64,000 nt of DNA, from contig OZ242974.1 of the NCBI GenBank assembly GCA_965211775.1, positions 3,472,001 to 3,536,000 of the forward strand, written 5' to 3'. Origin of the DNA: Thiodiazotropha sp040506975. GTDB taxonomy: Bacteria > Pseudomonadota > Gammaproteobacteria > Chromatiales > Chromatiaceae. A program made the translations under genes and the position numbers. The notes below the pieces were generated by a model. The model did not search any database. It was not told the DNA's origin and saw only the letters and a program-made list of their open reading frames with translations. Of the stretch, positions 48,300 to 57,779 are shown one piece after another. Every line of letters begins with the position of its first letter. Positions within the stretch are counted from its first letter, which is position 1.

Positions 48300-50250
48300 C
48301 TAGCGGCGGCCAACGGGTACTCAATGACGATCACACCTTCGAAAGTACCGTTGACCTGTTTTGCAACCAAGGCGGTTGCCTGCCCGACGGTGGCGATCCG
48401 TTGAGCGGTGGTGTCGCAGGCAATATGACAGGGCTGAGAACGCTGTATACAAACCTGAATCCCGGGCTATCCCTTACCCATCCCTCGAACCGTATCCATC
48501 GGGAGACAGCCGGCATCACCGTGGAGATGCTTGGTGTCGCAAATGAGGAGGACCGCACCACCCTGCTCAACTGGATCACGCGGGACCCCGCCTATATCGC
48601 CACGGCACAGCACCCCGCCCACGATGGGGTGATGGGCGCCCCGATCCACAGCCAACCCGTGGTGGTTCGATACGGTCAGGAGAGCACTGTCTATCTGCCC
48701 ACCAGTGAGGGTGTGTTGGAAGCCATCGACGCCAACACAGGCCGGGAACTCTGGGCCTTCATGCCGAGAGACCTGATGACCGATATCCGCCACATCAGAA
48801 ACAACGAGTCATCCGTCATACCCCACTATGGACTCGATGGACCGCTCAGCATCTATGAAACAGGCGGCAGAAAGATAGCTATCGTCGGCATGCGCAGAGG
48901 GGGCCGAAAATACCATATGCTCGATATCACGGATCGACTGGAGCCCGACTATCTCGCTGAAATCTCCCGGGTGGCATCGCCAACGGACTATGCCCGGTTG
49001 GGCCAGACCTGGTCGAAACCACTGTTCGTCAGGATGCGGATCGATGGTGCCGACCGGGACGTGCTCATCTTCGGCGGCGGTTACGATCCCGACCAGGACA
49101 ACGACAACCTGCCGGATGATGAAGGCAATGCAATCTATATCGTCGATGCCGCCAGCGGCTCTCTGCTGGCATCAATAGCCAGCAATGAAGCCATGCACAC
49201 CGTCGCCGGTATGGATTACGCCATACCCGGCAACCTTGCCACCGTGGATATCAACGGCAACGGACTGGTGGATCGAATCTATGCCGCCGACGTGGGCGGC
49301 AGGATCATACGCGTGGATTTCGCATATGACGAAGATAGTGGAAACAGCATCACAGGTGGGATCGTTGCCAATATCAATCGGCAATCATCGGCCCACCGAA
49401 AGTTCTTCACCACGCCTCAAATCGGCTACTACGCAAAGGGCACACGGCAGTTCCTGGTGTTACTGATCGGCACCGGCGACCATGCCAACCCACTGGATTC
49501 GGAAATCAGAGACCGCTTCTATATGATCAAGGATGGCGACATCTGGGAGAATCGAATCACCCGGGCGCCGGCGGGCGAACGTGACTTCATCGATACTACA
49601 TCCTCGATTCTTAACAACGGTGAAGTACTCGACGACCAGGTCAGAGGCTGGTACATAACCCTGCCAGCGGGGGAGAAGTCATACTCGAGGGCGATTCTCT
49701 ACGACTATGCCATCTTCTTCACCACCTATCGTGCCGACAGGGTGGCGCCTGAAAACCCCTGCGAAGCCTCATCCACGACAGGGACTGCAAACATCTATGG
49801 ACTCGACCTGATCAGTGCCAACGCAGCAATCAACTGGGATGGCGCCACAGAGGCTCCACTCACCCTAAGCGACAGATCCACAGAGCTGGCACTGCAGGGT
49901 ATCCCTCCCTCCCCCATGCTGATATTTCCGGGTGGAGAAGATGGAGATGGCAACCCCATACTCGGCAAAAAGATATTCCTCTTCGCCGATCTGGAGAAAA
50001 AACACGAGTGGGGAGACAGATTCCGTCCCATCTACTGGGAAGAGGTGATAGAAGACTAGCAGCATCCGATCGCCAAAGACATCATCCGTTTGGACATGCT
50101 ATCCTCCAGACTTACCGACAAGACTGTCACCTGCAAGGGGTGCAGCCTTGAACTTGAATCCCTTGGCTGTTGCGGAAACATCTTCTGAAACCTCGGGACC
50201 AGGTTTAACTGACCAAGCCAATCGTCTAACCATTCAAAAAGGTTGATTTC

Positions 50251-51336
50251 ATGACAGAGTGCCTGATAGTAGGCGGCGGCATCATCGGCATGCTCACGGC
50301 AAACGAACTGCACACCGCGGGTATGGCTGTCGCGTTGGTTGAAAAGGGACACCCCGGCCGTGAATCCTCCTGGGCGGGGGGCGGCATCGTTTCGCCGCTC
50401 TATCCCTGGCGCTATGACGATTCTATCTCCAAGCTCGCCCAATGGAGCCAGGCCAGCTACCCCGCAATCGCCCGGATGTTGATCGATGCGGGCGGGCCCG
50501 ATCCGGAATACCTTAAGAGCGGGCTGCTGATCCTGGAGCCTTCAGATACCGATCGCGCAGCGGCATGGTCAGGACGTTTCGGCCAGCCGCTCCATCTCAT
50601 CGACCGAAAAGGCATCGCCCAGTGCCAACCCGGATTGGATAGCCACGCCACGGAGGCAGTGTGGCTGCCCGATGTTGCCCAGATACGCAATCCCAGGCTC
50701 ACCAAATCCCTCTATCACGCCATCCGGCAGAAGATAACCATTCACGAACAGACCGAGGCCACTGAACTCCTGACCGAGCAGGCTCGGGTACGCGGCGTCA
50801 AGACTCCAACCGGCACCCTCGAAGCGGACAGAGTGATCATCTGCGCCGGCGCCTGGAGCGGCAACCTGCTGAACGAGATCGTCACGCCCCCGGCAATCGA
50901 ACCGGTCCTGGGGCAGATGATCATTTTTCGCCACCAACCGGGCGCGATCACCCGCATCATCCTGCACAACGACCGTTACATCATCCCCCGCAAGGACGGC
51001 AGGGTATTGGTCGGCAGCACCCTGGAGTACAGAGGTTTCGACAAGCACACCACCGAGCAGGCTAAACAAGAGCTCAAGGCTTTCGCCCTCGCCCACTTCC
51101 CCAGCCTGGGCAAGGCAGAAATCGAACACCACTGGGCCGGCCTGAGACCCGGCTCACCCAGCGGCATCCCCTATATCGGGCCGATACCGGAGATCGACGG
51201 CCTCTACCTCAACGCCGGACATTTCCGTAACGGTGTGGTGCTGGGACCGGCATCGACCAGGTTGCTGGCGGATATCATGCTGGGACGTACTCCGATCCTG
51301 GATCCTGAACCCTATAGCATTGATGCTAAACGATAA
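50251..51336 (+). CDS. thiO: Glycine oxidase ThiO-like FAD-dependent oxidoreductase
   Basis: A 361-aa DAO-family flavoprotein with the dinucleotide-binding motif CLIVGGGIIGMLTANEL, then ESSWAGGGIVSPLYPW typical of ThiO, and GHFRNGVVLGPASTRLLADIMLG at the end. ThiO oxidises glycine to the imine used for the thiazole of thiamine. No other thiamine gene is near; glycine oxidase is the best match, but other D-amino acid oxidases cannot be excluded. Preceded by a 191-bp gap after the pilin operon. Confidence 0.88.
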   Translation: MTECLIVGGGIIGMLTANELHTAGMAVALVEKGHPGRESSWAGGGIVSPLYPWRYDDSISKLAQWSQASYPAIARMLIDAGGPDPEYLKSGLLILEPSDTDRAAAWSGRFGQPLHLIDRKGIAQCQPGLDSHATEAVWLPDVAQIRNPRLTKSLYHAIRQKITIHEQTEATELLTEQARVRGVKTPTGTLEADRVIICAGAWSGNLLNEIVTPPAIEPVLGQMIIFRHQPGAITRIILHNDRYIIPRKDGRVLVGSTLEYRGFDKHTTEQAKQELKAFALAHFPSLGKAEIEHHWAGLRPGSPSGIPYIGPIPEIDGLYLNAGHFRNGVVLGPASTRLLADIMLGRTPILDPEPYSIDAKR

Positions 51337-51434
51337 ATTTGACGTGCTATCGAATTCTGTTATGTCTGCGCGTTTACCTGCGGATTGCTTTTTGAAACAC
51401 CCCAAAAGACTAGACCGGAAAACAGCTCAGCGTC

Positions 51435-51440
51435 TATAAT
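51435..51440 (+). promoter_or_regulatory. -10 element of tRNA-Thr promoter
   Basis: TATAAT twelve bases before the mature tRNA 5' end, followed by a GC-rich discriminator (TGCCCGC) as in stringently controlled stable RNA promoters. No good -35 box is visible. Confidence 0.55.
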
Positions 51441-51451
51441 TGCCCGCTTTG

Positions 51452-51527
<76 letters not shown>

Positions 51528-51596
51528 TCAAATATATAATAAGGAAACACATCATAAAGCTGTTGCGCTCCCTCTTAACCTGCGGTGGATCCAGCT

Positions 51597-52070
51597 TTAA
51601 TAATCCGGACCCTGCAATACGATCAGCACGAATCCGAGATTCCGGTAGTCACGGATCTGCGCCGGCCCCGAGGGGGAAACATCCACGTAAGCGGGGTAAT
51701 CTTCGGGTGTGTAACCATCCCACCCGGCATGTACACCGCAGACATGCAGATCGATGTCATCGTCTCGCAGCTGCCGTGCCTTATCATGGACCGGCGCCAT
51801 AAGACCCTCGGCCTCATCAGCCAGCAGACCGAACTGCTCACGGCCATGTGACACCACGGCGATCGGCAGCTCAGGGAAACGCTTGCGTAACTGTGCGCTT
51901 AGCCGTGCAATCTTGGGCAGCGCCCAGCCTAAGGCGTCGTCATCATCCTCTATGACCTCGAAGACCACGCCGACAGGCGCTTCATCAGCCTCGAGCAGTC
52001 GATCGACCTGTGCGTCGGCCATGGACAGGCTGGATAAAGAGAGAAGTAATATCAGAAAGAAAAGGCGCAT
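51597..52070 (-). CDS. Exported DsrE-like family protein
   Basis: A 157-aa protein from MRLFFLILLLSLSSLSMADA, a clear signal peptide; an upstream frame extension lacks support. The mature part has VGVVFEVIEDDDDALGWALPKIARLSAQLRKRFPELPIAVVSHG, then HVCGVHAGWDGYTPEDYPAYVDVSPSGPAQIRDYRNLGFVLIVL, a layout of periplasmic DsrE/DsrF-like proteins. One Cys (VCGVHA) stands at the position where family members carry a reactive Cys. Role in sulfur metabolism is not proven. Confidence 0.75.
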   Translation of the reverse strand: MRLFFLILLLSLSSLSMADAQVDRLLEADEAPVGVVFEVIEDDDDALGWALPKIARLSAQLRKRFPELPIAVVSHGREQFGLLADEAEGLMAPVHDKARQLRDDDIDLHVCGVHAGWDGYTPEDYPAYVDVSPSGPAQIRDYRNLGFVLIVLQGPDY

Positions 52071-52407
52071 GTTGCAGACACTCCCCGGATTCGTTATCAA
52101 TAGATGGACAGCTAACGCAGTATCCAAGTTTCAGTTTCACCTATCAAAAAGTAACTATTGAAAACAGGGATAACCACTCTCCGGTATCAACGGTTATATT
52201 GATTGTCGGCCAGGCCTCTTACCTGCATTCTCTATGAGAATTTTGTACTTATTACTCGCTTTTTTATCTTTTCTTTCTATTACATAGAGTTACCTGTGTC
52301 ATTTCATGAGCATCATGTTGTCAGTTGATTGTGTTGCTAAAGTTGCACTGGCTAAGGCCGTTATAGCCTTCAGAAGCAAGTAATAATTTTGCTTTTTAAC
52401 GTGTTCG

Positions 52408-52490
52408 AAAAGGCAAACCTGCCGAAAGGCAGGGACGCAAAATCACAGTCTAAGGGTTGTTTCATTGCCTACGACCGATGGATTACCGAA
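52408..52490 (+). promoter_or_regulatory. GEMM-I cyclic di-GMP riboswitch
   Basis: The leader has the core of the GEMM-I class: GGCAAACC (52412-52419), a stem CCTGCC-GAAA-GGCAGG capped by the GAAA tetraloop, and GACGCAAA (52434-52441), followed by a second arm ending near ATGGATTACCG. This class binds c-di-GMP. It precedes a small exported protein by about 110 bp. A stem GAAACC..GGTTTC further down could be part of the expression platform. Upstream, 52071-52400 shows nothing recognisable. Confidence 0.85.
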
Positions 52491-52603
52491 ACCGTGACTC
52501 GCAACCGGCTCCCTGCTTGTTGGTTTCATATATTCACAGCTACGTTTCCCTGCAGTACGCGTCCCGCCGATTCGAACGCCTATAACCGGACAGGAGAATT
52601 CTG

Positions 52604-52990
52604 ATGCGCGTAAGGGTCAAATCACAACCAATCATACATGGGCTGACATTAATTATGTTCTGTCTCGCAACAAGCCTGATGGCCGATGATTCCTTCAATA
52701 ACCTGGCTGGTAATAGCACTGATCGACAGCAATGGGTATGTGATTACAGCAGGGCGCGAAATGACGTCTTGTATTTGCATTGTGTTGATCTTGCAAACGT
52801 AGCGAATGATCCACTGATAATGGAAAGTGAATATCGGGATAATTCTATAAAATATATTCCAATTTGGCGTCGTCCGGATAATGAAAACTCAGCAATCAAA
52901 CTTGTTGAATCAGTATTATGTCACCAAAATTTCAAATGCAGTGTGCAACTCAAGTCGATGTATTCATCTGAACTAATTGTTAACAGATAG
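52604..52990 (+). CDS. Small exported protein under c-di-GMP riboswitch
   Basis: A 128-aa protein with a signal peptide (GLTLIMFCLATSLMADD) and a mature part with two Cys pairs (VCDYSRARNDVLYLHCVD and LCHQNFKCSV), probably disulfide-bonded. No domain recognised. AGGAGA lies seven bases before the ATG. The riboswitch leader implies that its level follows c-di-GMP, so a role in attachment or surface behaviour is plausible, but this is only an inference. Confidence 0.7.
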   Translation: MRVRVKSQPIIHGLTLIMFCLATSLMADDSFNNLAGNSTDRQQWVCDYSRARNDVLYLHCVDLANVANDPLIMESEYRDNSIKYIPIWRRPDNENSAIKLVESVLCHQNFKCSVQLKSMYSSELIVNR

Positions 52991-53279
52991 CTTTTTCCAA
53001 TCAGTTTGATCTGATGTGCAACATAGAATGGCTCATGACCGGTGGTATTGGAGCGTTCACTCCGATACAAGTAATATAGTTATGGCGTGGTAAATGAAAA
53101 AAAGAGTTTTAAACTAAACGAATAGACCCGGTGAATTCATATTCACAAAGTCAACTGCGATTAACCGGAGATCAAGCATAAATCCGTTATGCCGACAAAC
53201 AGGAATGGACTGTTGCTGGAGGAAAGACTGTATATACTTCCTATAATGTATCAAAATAACCGATTGGAAGAAATGCGGC

Positions 53280-54887
53280 ATGACAGAAAACCTCGACCTC
53301 CTGACTAGAGATGACTTTCAGGCCTTGGCTCAATCTTCACGGGCACTGACAAAAGAGCTTTCGCTTGAAATTTTGCTCAACACCATTCTGGACACAGCCG
53401 GGAAACTAACAAATTCACCCGAAACAAGCATTATCCTGCGAAATGAACGCCAGCCGACGCTCTATTTTGCCGCGGCAACCGGAGAAGAGGCGGAATGGGT
53501 TTTGAGTTCATTTGGACTCCACTCGGACCAGCAGATACCCATCGACGGAAGCAAAGCAGGTGAAGTATACAAGTCCGGCGTTTCGATGGTCGAGAATATT
53601 GTCAAGGATCATTTCGGCGGGGTGGACGATGAGACGAACAAGGTCACCAAGAGTATGGTATGCGTGCCATTGATAGTCGGCGACACTCGTCTGGGAGTGA
53701 TGCAGGTCCTAAACAAAATCGATGGCGATTATAGCGAGCGGGATCGCATTATTCTGGAATATTTTGCCGATCAAGCCAGTGTCGCTATCCGTAACGCACG
53801 GTTGGTCGAAAGTCTTCTTGCCCATAGCGGTCTTTACGGGTCATCACGCCAAACCGACAAGTTGATCGCGCGAATGAATGAACTCGAGCAAGAGGCTCAT
53901 TCAGAAACCTTGTCGGTGCTGTTTGCCGATATGCGGGGTTTTACCCAGCTCTGCCAGTCATTACTCGATCCTGGAATTGTACAACAGCGGCTGAGTGAGT
54001 TTATTACGATTCTCAGTCATGCCGTACTCGACCACGACGGGATAGTAAATAAGGTACTGGGTGATGGGGTAATGGCACTGTTTCAGGGGAAAGATTGCAG
54101 TGAAAGGGCCGTGAAGTGTTCATTTCACATGGTGCGGGAATTTGAGCTGATGAAAGCGCGCTGGAATGAAGAAAGCAATCAGCAGCTCGATTTTCTTGAC
54201 CTGGGAGTGGGCATAGTTACCGATCAGGTGATACTGGGGGGAATTGGCAGTGGAGAGATGCGGGACTATACGGCAATCGGCACTGCAGTGAATCTTAGTG
54301 CCGCATTTGAAAGCAATGCCCGCAATGGGAAACGAATCTTATGTGACCAAGTTACCTACCGCAATGCGAAAGAGATCATTGTAGCGGCCGATGATGCAGT
54401 AGACTTCCTGCTACAAAAACCTGGCCAGGATGTCGGTGTTAAATACAAGTGCTATAACATCCGCGAACTGGATTCGGATAAGAGTGTTTCCGTATTTCTC
54501 AGCCACAGCCATGAAGATAGTCATTTTATTGAGAAAAAAATTCTCGAGCCACTGAAGAAAAGGGGAATCCGTACCTGGTATTCTACCGCCGATATTCCCA
54601 AGGGAGCACTTTGGACTGCCGAAATTCGCAAGGCGATTTCCGAATCAAACTGGATGGCGGTTATTGTCTCCAGGAATTCCGCCCAATCGAAATGGGTCCG
54701 GCGTGAAATTGATCTCGGCATCGCTTCCGGTCACCTCGACAATCGTATCATCCCAATCATAATTGACGATACATCTCCAGGCGATGTTAACGACTATCTT
54801 GCCGCAATGCAGGCGATTGACCTTTCGAGTAGCCCGGATGCGGAAAAGATACTTGCCGACCGTTTTTCCAAACTCGACCCCACTTGA
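53280..54887 (+). CDS. GAF - class III nucleotide cyclase - TIR fusion protein
   Basis: A 535-aa cytosolic protein with three domains: GAF (about 20-175), class III cyclase catalytic domain (about 208-360), and TIR_2-type TIR domain (about 402-495). The cyclase keeps both metal aspartates (D217 in LFADMRGFT, D262 in VLGDG), the purine-binding Lys258 and Asp329 (RDYTAIG) typical of adenylate cyclases, and transition-state Asn338. The Arg expected four residues later is Ala342. The TIR part has VFLSHSHED, WYSTADIPKG and SKWVRREIDLG, where Glu476 is the likely NADase residue. It appears single-gene with no obvious partner; the upstream c-di-GMP switch gene is 289 bp away. It may signal, or act in stress or phage defence; none is shown by the sequence. 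Confidence 0.88.
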   Translation: MTENLDLLTRDDFQALAQSSRALTKELSLEILLNTILDTAGKLTNSPETSIILRNERQPTLYFAAATGEEAEWVLSSFGLHSDQQIPIDGSKAGEVYKSGVSMVENIVKDHFGGVDDETNKVTKSMVCVPLIVGDTRLGVMQVLNKIDGDYSERDRIILEYFADQASVAIRNARLVESLLAHSGLYGSSRQTDKLIARMNELEQEAHSETLSVLFADMRGFTQLCQSLLDPGIVQQRLSEFITILSHAVLDHDGIVNKVLGDGVMALFQGKDCSERAVKCSFHMVREFELMKARWNEESNQQLDFLDLGVGIVTDQVILGGIGSGEMRDYTAIGTAVNLSAAFESNARNGKRILCDQVTYRNAKEIIVAADDAVDFLLQKPGQDVGVKYKCYNIRELDSDKSVSVFLSHSHEDSHFIEKKILEPLKKRGIRTWYSTADIPKGALWTAEIRKAISESNWMAVIVSRNSAQSKWVRREIDLGIASGHLDNRIIPIIIDDTSPGDVNDYLAAMQAIDLSSSPDAEKILADRFSKLDPT

Positions 54888-55020
54888 TGTACAATTGTTT
54901 TATCCCTGCGACGAAACCTCTAAATTTTCCTTTGTACCATGCCGCTACCGGGAAACAGTGGAATTCGAGTATGCGGATTCAGGTAATACAGAGATTCAAT
55001 CCTGATATGTAGAGTCAGCC

Positions 55021-55356
55021 ATGCGAATATATAAAGTTGTCTTTCTGAACCAGGGAAAGGTCTACGAAATCTTCGCCAGAACCGTGCGTCAGGGTGAACT
55101 CTACGGATTTGTCGAGATCGAGGACCTGATATTTCAGGAGACCAGCTCGGTAGTCGTCGATCCTTCTGCGGAAAAGCTGAAAGAGGAGTTCTCCGGTGTT
55201 CACCGGACGCGGATACCCATCCATGCGGTGATTCGTATCGACGAAGTGGAGAAGAAGGAACATGGGCCCGGCAAAATCATTGAGATAGACTCCAATTCGA
55301 ACATCACACCCTTTCCCAACCACATGTTCGATCCCAAGAAGACGCCAGACAAATAG
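55021..55356 (+). CDS. DUF1820 family protein
   Basis: A 111-aa protein matching DUF1820: MRIYKVVFLNQGKVYEIFARTV, GFVEIEDLIF, SAEKLKEEFSGVHRTRIPIHAVIRIDEVEKKE and a PFPNHMF tail. Widespread in gammaproteobacteria, function unknown. Monocistronic or cotranscribed with the ankyrin gene 70 bp downstream. Confidence 0.9.
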   Translation: MRIYKVVFLNQGKVYEIFARTVRQGELYGFVEIEDLIFQETSSVVVDPSAEKLKEEFSGVHRTRIPIHAVIRIDEVEKKEHGPGKIIEIDSNSNITPFPNHMFDPKKTPDK

Positions 55357-55426
55357 ACGCCTGAAAATTCGGCGCTGATTGCGAATCCGCATTGAGCCTT
55401 TCTTCGAGCTGGTGAGAATGGAGAGA

Positions 55427-56008
55427 ATGAGAACCATTCACACCACTCCCACGCATCTCTTCATTTGGCTGTTGCCGCTTGCGCTGAGCTGGCACGGCTG
55501 CAGCAACGATGCGCCGGAAGAGGCCGACACGAACGAGACTCCGACCCCGGCATTGCTGATTGCGGCTGAAAACGGTGACCTCCCTACCCTCACCAGGCTG
55601 ATCGAAGGTAACGATGCAGTCATCGACGTCAAGGACGCCTGTTTCTGGACACCCCTGATGAAGGCCGCATTGAACGGCCACACCAGAGTGGTTGAGCGCC
55701 TGATTCTGGCCGGCGCGGACATCAATCAGAAGGACAAAGGGGGTTATTCATCCCTGATGCTGGCTGCGTCGAACAATCACCCGGCTATCATCGATCTGTT
55801 GATCGAGGCGGGCGCCGATATCAATCATGTCGAGATGACGCAGGGATGGACTGCTTTGATCTGGGCAGCAAAACGCGGTCACAGAGAGGCCGTGGAGCGC
55901 CTGTTGACATACGAGGCAGATCGAGAGATCACCGATTTTAGCGGAAAGCGGGCCTTGGATTGGGCCCGGCAGAATCAGTTTCACGAAATCATCTCTCAAC
56001 TGGAATAA
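55427..56008 (+). CDS. Ankyrin-repeat lipoprotein
   Basis: About 193 aa from MRTIHTTPTHLFIWLLPLALSWHGCSND, a leader ending at a Cys consistent with a lipoprotein, though the lipobox is imperfect (WHGC). Four to five ankyrin repeats follow (ALLIAAENGDLPTLTRLIE, TPLMKAALNGHTRVVERLILAGADIN, SSLMLAASNNHPAIIDLLIEAGADIN, TALIWAAKRGHREAVERLL). Protein binding in the periplasm is likely. Start chosen because GGAGAGA precedes this ATG; other upstream starts exist. Confidence 0.8.
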   Translation: MRTIHTTPTHLFIWLLPLALSWHGCSNDAPEEADTNETPTPALLIAAENGDLPTLTRLIEGNDAVIDVKDACFWTPLMKAALNGHTRVVERLILAGADINQKDKGGYSSLMLAASNNHPAIIDLLIEAGADINHVEMTQGWTALIWAAKRGHREAVERLLTYEADREITDFSGKRALDWARQNQFHEIISQLE

Positions 56009-56162
56009 CCTGGCCTCTGGCAATTCATACTGAGTTGTGCTTTGTTTTACCAGAATATGCTAATTAACTGATCTGGATCATCACCACCGCAGCCCGGCAA
56101 ATCTATGATATTTAATCAGATGCTCCTATCTGTGATTGAGTGTTTCTCAGGAGGGACCTCTC

Positions 56163-56627
56163 ATGCCTCAAGCCATCACCAATGACCACGATCTTCGAGA
56201 AGCCATCAGTGGACTTTCACCCGTAGAGCAGCGTGCTCTGGGTGGTCAGTTTGTTGCCAATGTAGGCCATTTGAGCCAAGACCCGCGTATCAGCCGCGCC
56301 ATCGATGCGGCTATTGACCCGGATATTTCACCGGCGGAACTGGAGCAGATCTATAAGACAGTGAAGGCATTTGCCACGCAAACCTACACCGCCTGCGGCA
56401 GCGATGCCGATTGGGCGGCACAGGCCGAGCATTTTGTCGCAGCGGCCGCGGCGGCCTCCCTCTCGAGTGATGACCAGAGCGGCGCCCGAGGGGCGTGGAA
56501 AGCGGCCATGCAGGCCCGAATGGCGAAAAATTGTGAGATGATTTTGAACGATGACGGCGGTATCGCAAACGAGTCGGAAAACCAGTATCAGATGGCTGGA
56601 CACTATCTCGAAGGTTTAGCGCAGTAA
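56163..56627 (+). CDS. Helical hypothetical protein
   Basis: 154 aa from MPQAITNDHD, preceded by CAGGAGGG. Ala-rich and helical throughout, no signal peptide, two cysteines (YTACGSD, KNCEM). Not recognised. It stands alone between the ankyrin gene and the convergent pilU. Confidence 0.65.
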   Translation: MPQAITNDHDLREAISGLSPVEQRALGGQFVANVGHLSQDPRISRAIDAAIDPDISPAELEQIYKTVKAFATQTYTACGSDADWAAQAEHFVAAAAAASLSSDDQSGARGAWKAAMQARMAKNCEMILNDDGGIANESENQYQMAGHYLEGLAQ

Positions 56628-56646
56628 CACAGCCACTAATACGGGT

Positions 56647-57772
56647 TCAGCGTTTACTATCCGACAGGGTGATCCCATCCAGTTCATCGATGAGCGAGTC
56701 GCTGGTATAGGAGGCGCCCAGTTTGATCATCAAACGTACATCATTGGCGGAATCGGCATGGGCCAAGGCATTCTCATAGCTGATGACGCCCTCTCCATAG
56801 AGCTGGAAGAGATGCTGATCAAAGGTAATCATGCCGTGTTCCGTTGAACGCTTCATCAGCTCTTTGAGCTTGTGGATTTCACCCTTGCGAATCAGTTCCG
56901 CAGCCAATGGTGTATTCAGCATCACCTCGACGGCAGCCCGCCTACCATTCCCGTCCACACGCGGGATCAGTTGTTGAGCCGCGATCGCCTTCAGATTCAG
57001 TGAAAGATCCATGAAGATCTGTTCTCTGGCATCCTCAGGAAAGAAGTGAATGATACGATCGAGTGCCTGGTTGGCGTTGTTGGCATGCAAGGTCGATAGG
57101 CAGAGGTGGCCGGTCTCGGCAAAGGCTATCGCGTGCTCCATGGTCTTACGGGTGCGTATCTCAGCGATCAGGATCACATCGGGCGCCTGGCGCAGGGTGT
57201 TCTTCAGCGCGACCTCATAGGACTCGGTATCTATGCCCACTTCACGCTGGGTAATGATGCACTTGTCGTGATCGTGCATATACTCGATGGGGTCCTCGAT
57301 ACTGACGATATGGCCCTCGCCCCTGCTGTTCCGATAGCCGATCATGGCAGCCAGAGAGGTCGACTTGCCGGTGCCGGTGGCGCCCACGAAGATCACCAGG
57401 CCACGCTTCACCATGGAGAGATCCTGCAGAATGGGGGGGCAGGTAGAGTGACTCCAGGCTGGGTATCTTGGTTTCGATGCGACGCAACACCATGCCCACG
57501 GTATCGCGCTGAAAAAAGCTGCTGACGCGGAAACGCCCCAGGGTTTTCGCACTGATGGCGAAATTGCACTCTTTGGTTTCGTCGAACTCCTTCTGTTGTG
57601 CATCAGTCATGATGCTGTAGACCATCTCCTTGGTCTGCCTGGGTGTCAGAGGGGTCTTGTTGACCGGATGGATCTTTCCATCCACCTTGATAGAGGGTTC
57701 CCGCCCGGCGGTTATGAACAGATCGGAAGCCTTGTTTTTGACGACCACGGACAGGAGTGCGTTCAAATCCAT
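56647..57772 (-). pseudogene. pilU: Pilus retraction ATPase PilU, frameshifted in a C7 tract
   Basis: The frame from ATG 57772 (MDLNALLSVVVKNKASDLFITAG) reads to ESLYLPP near 57434. There the minus strand has seven C where six are needed to continue into ILQDLSMVKRGLVIFVGATGTGKST. The second frame, ending at 56647, holds Walker A (GATGTGKST), the Asp and His boxes (SIEDPIEYMHD, LCLSTLHANNA) and the C-terminal LDGITLSDSKR. With one C fewer the protein is 374 aa. PilU is the accessory retraction motor beside PilT. An IS1595 element directly before the ATG has replaced its ribosome binding site. As it stands no full PilU is made. Confidence 0.92.
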
Positions 57773-57779
57773 AATCTTA

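Larger units (their letters stand above)
45638..50059 (+). pseudogene. pilY1: PilY1 tip adhesin, cluster 2, split by IS1380
   Basis: The pieces 45638-46731 and 48304-50059 join through one CTAG copy to 949 aa in frame (..DDDIRLLASGGQRVLNDD..). It has the signal peptide, the von Willebrand A domain (FLLDESGSMDN), the propeller (VYLPTSEGVLEAIDANTGRELWAFMP) and the calcium loop DINGNGLVDRIYAADVGG, all parallel to the first copy. The IS lies between the A domain and the propeller. The 5' piece could still give a free A domain of about 365 aa. The 3' piece has no signal peptide. With this insertion the second operon probably lacks a working tip adhesin. Confidence 0.94.
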
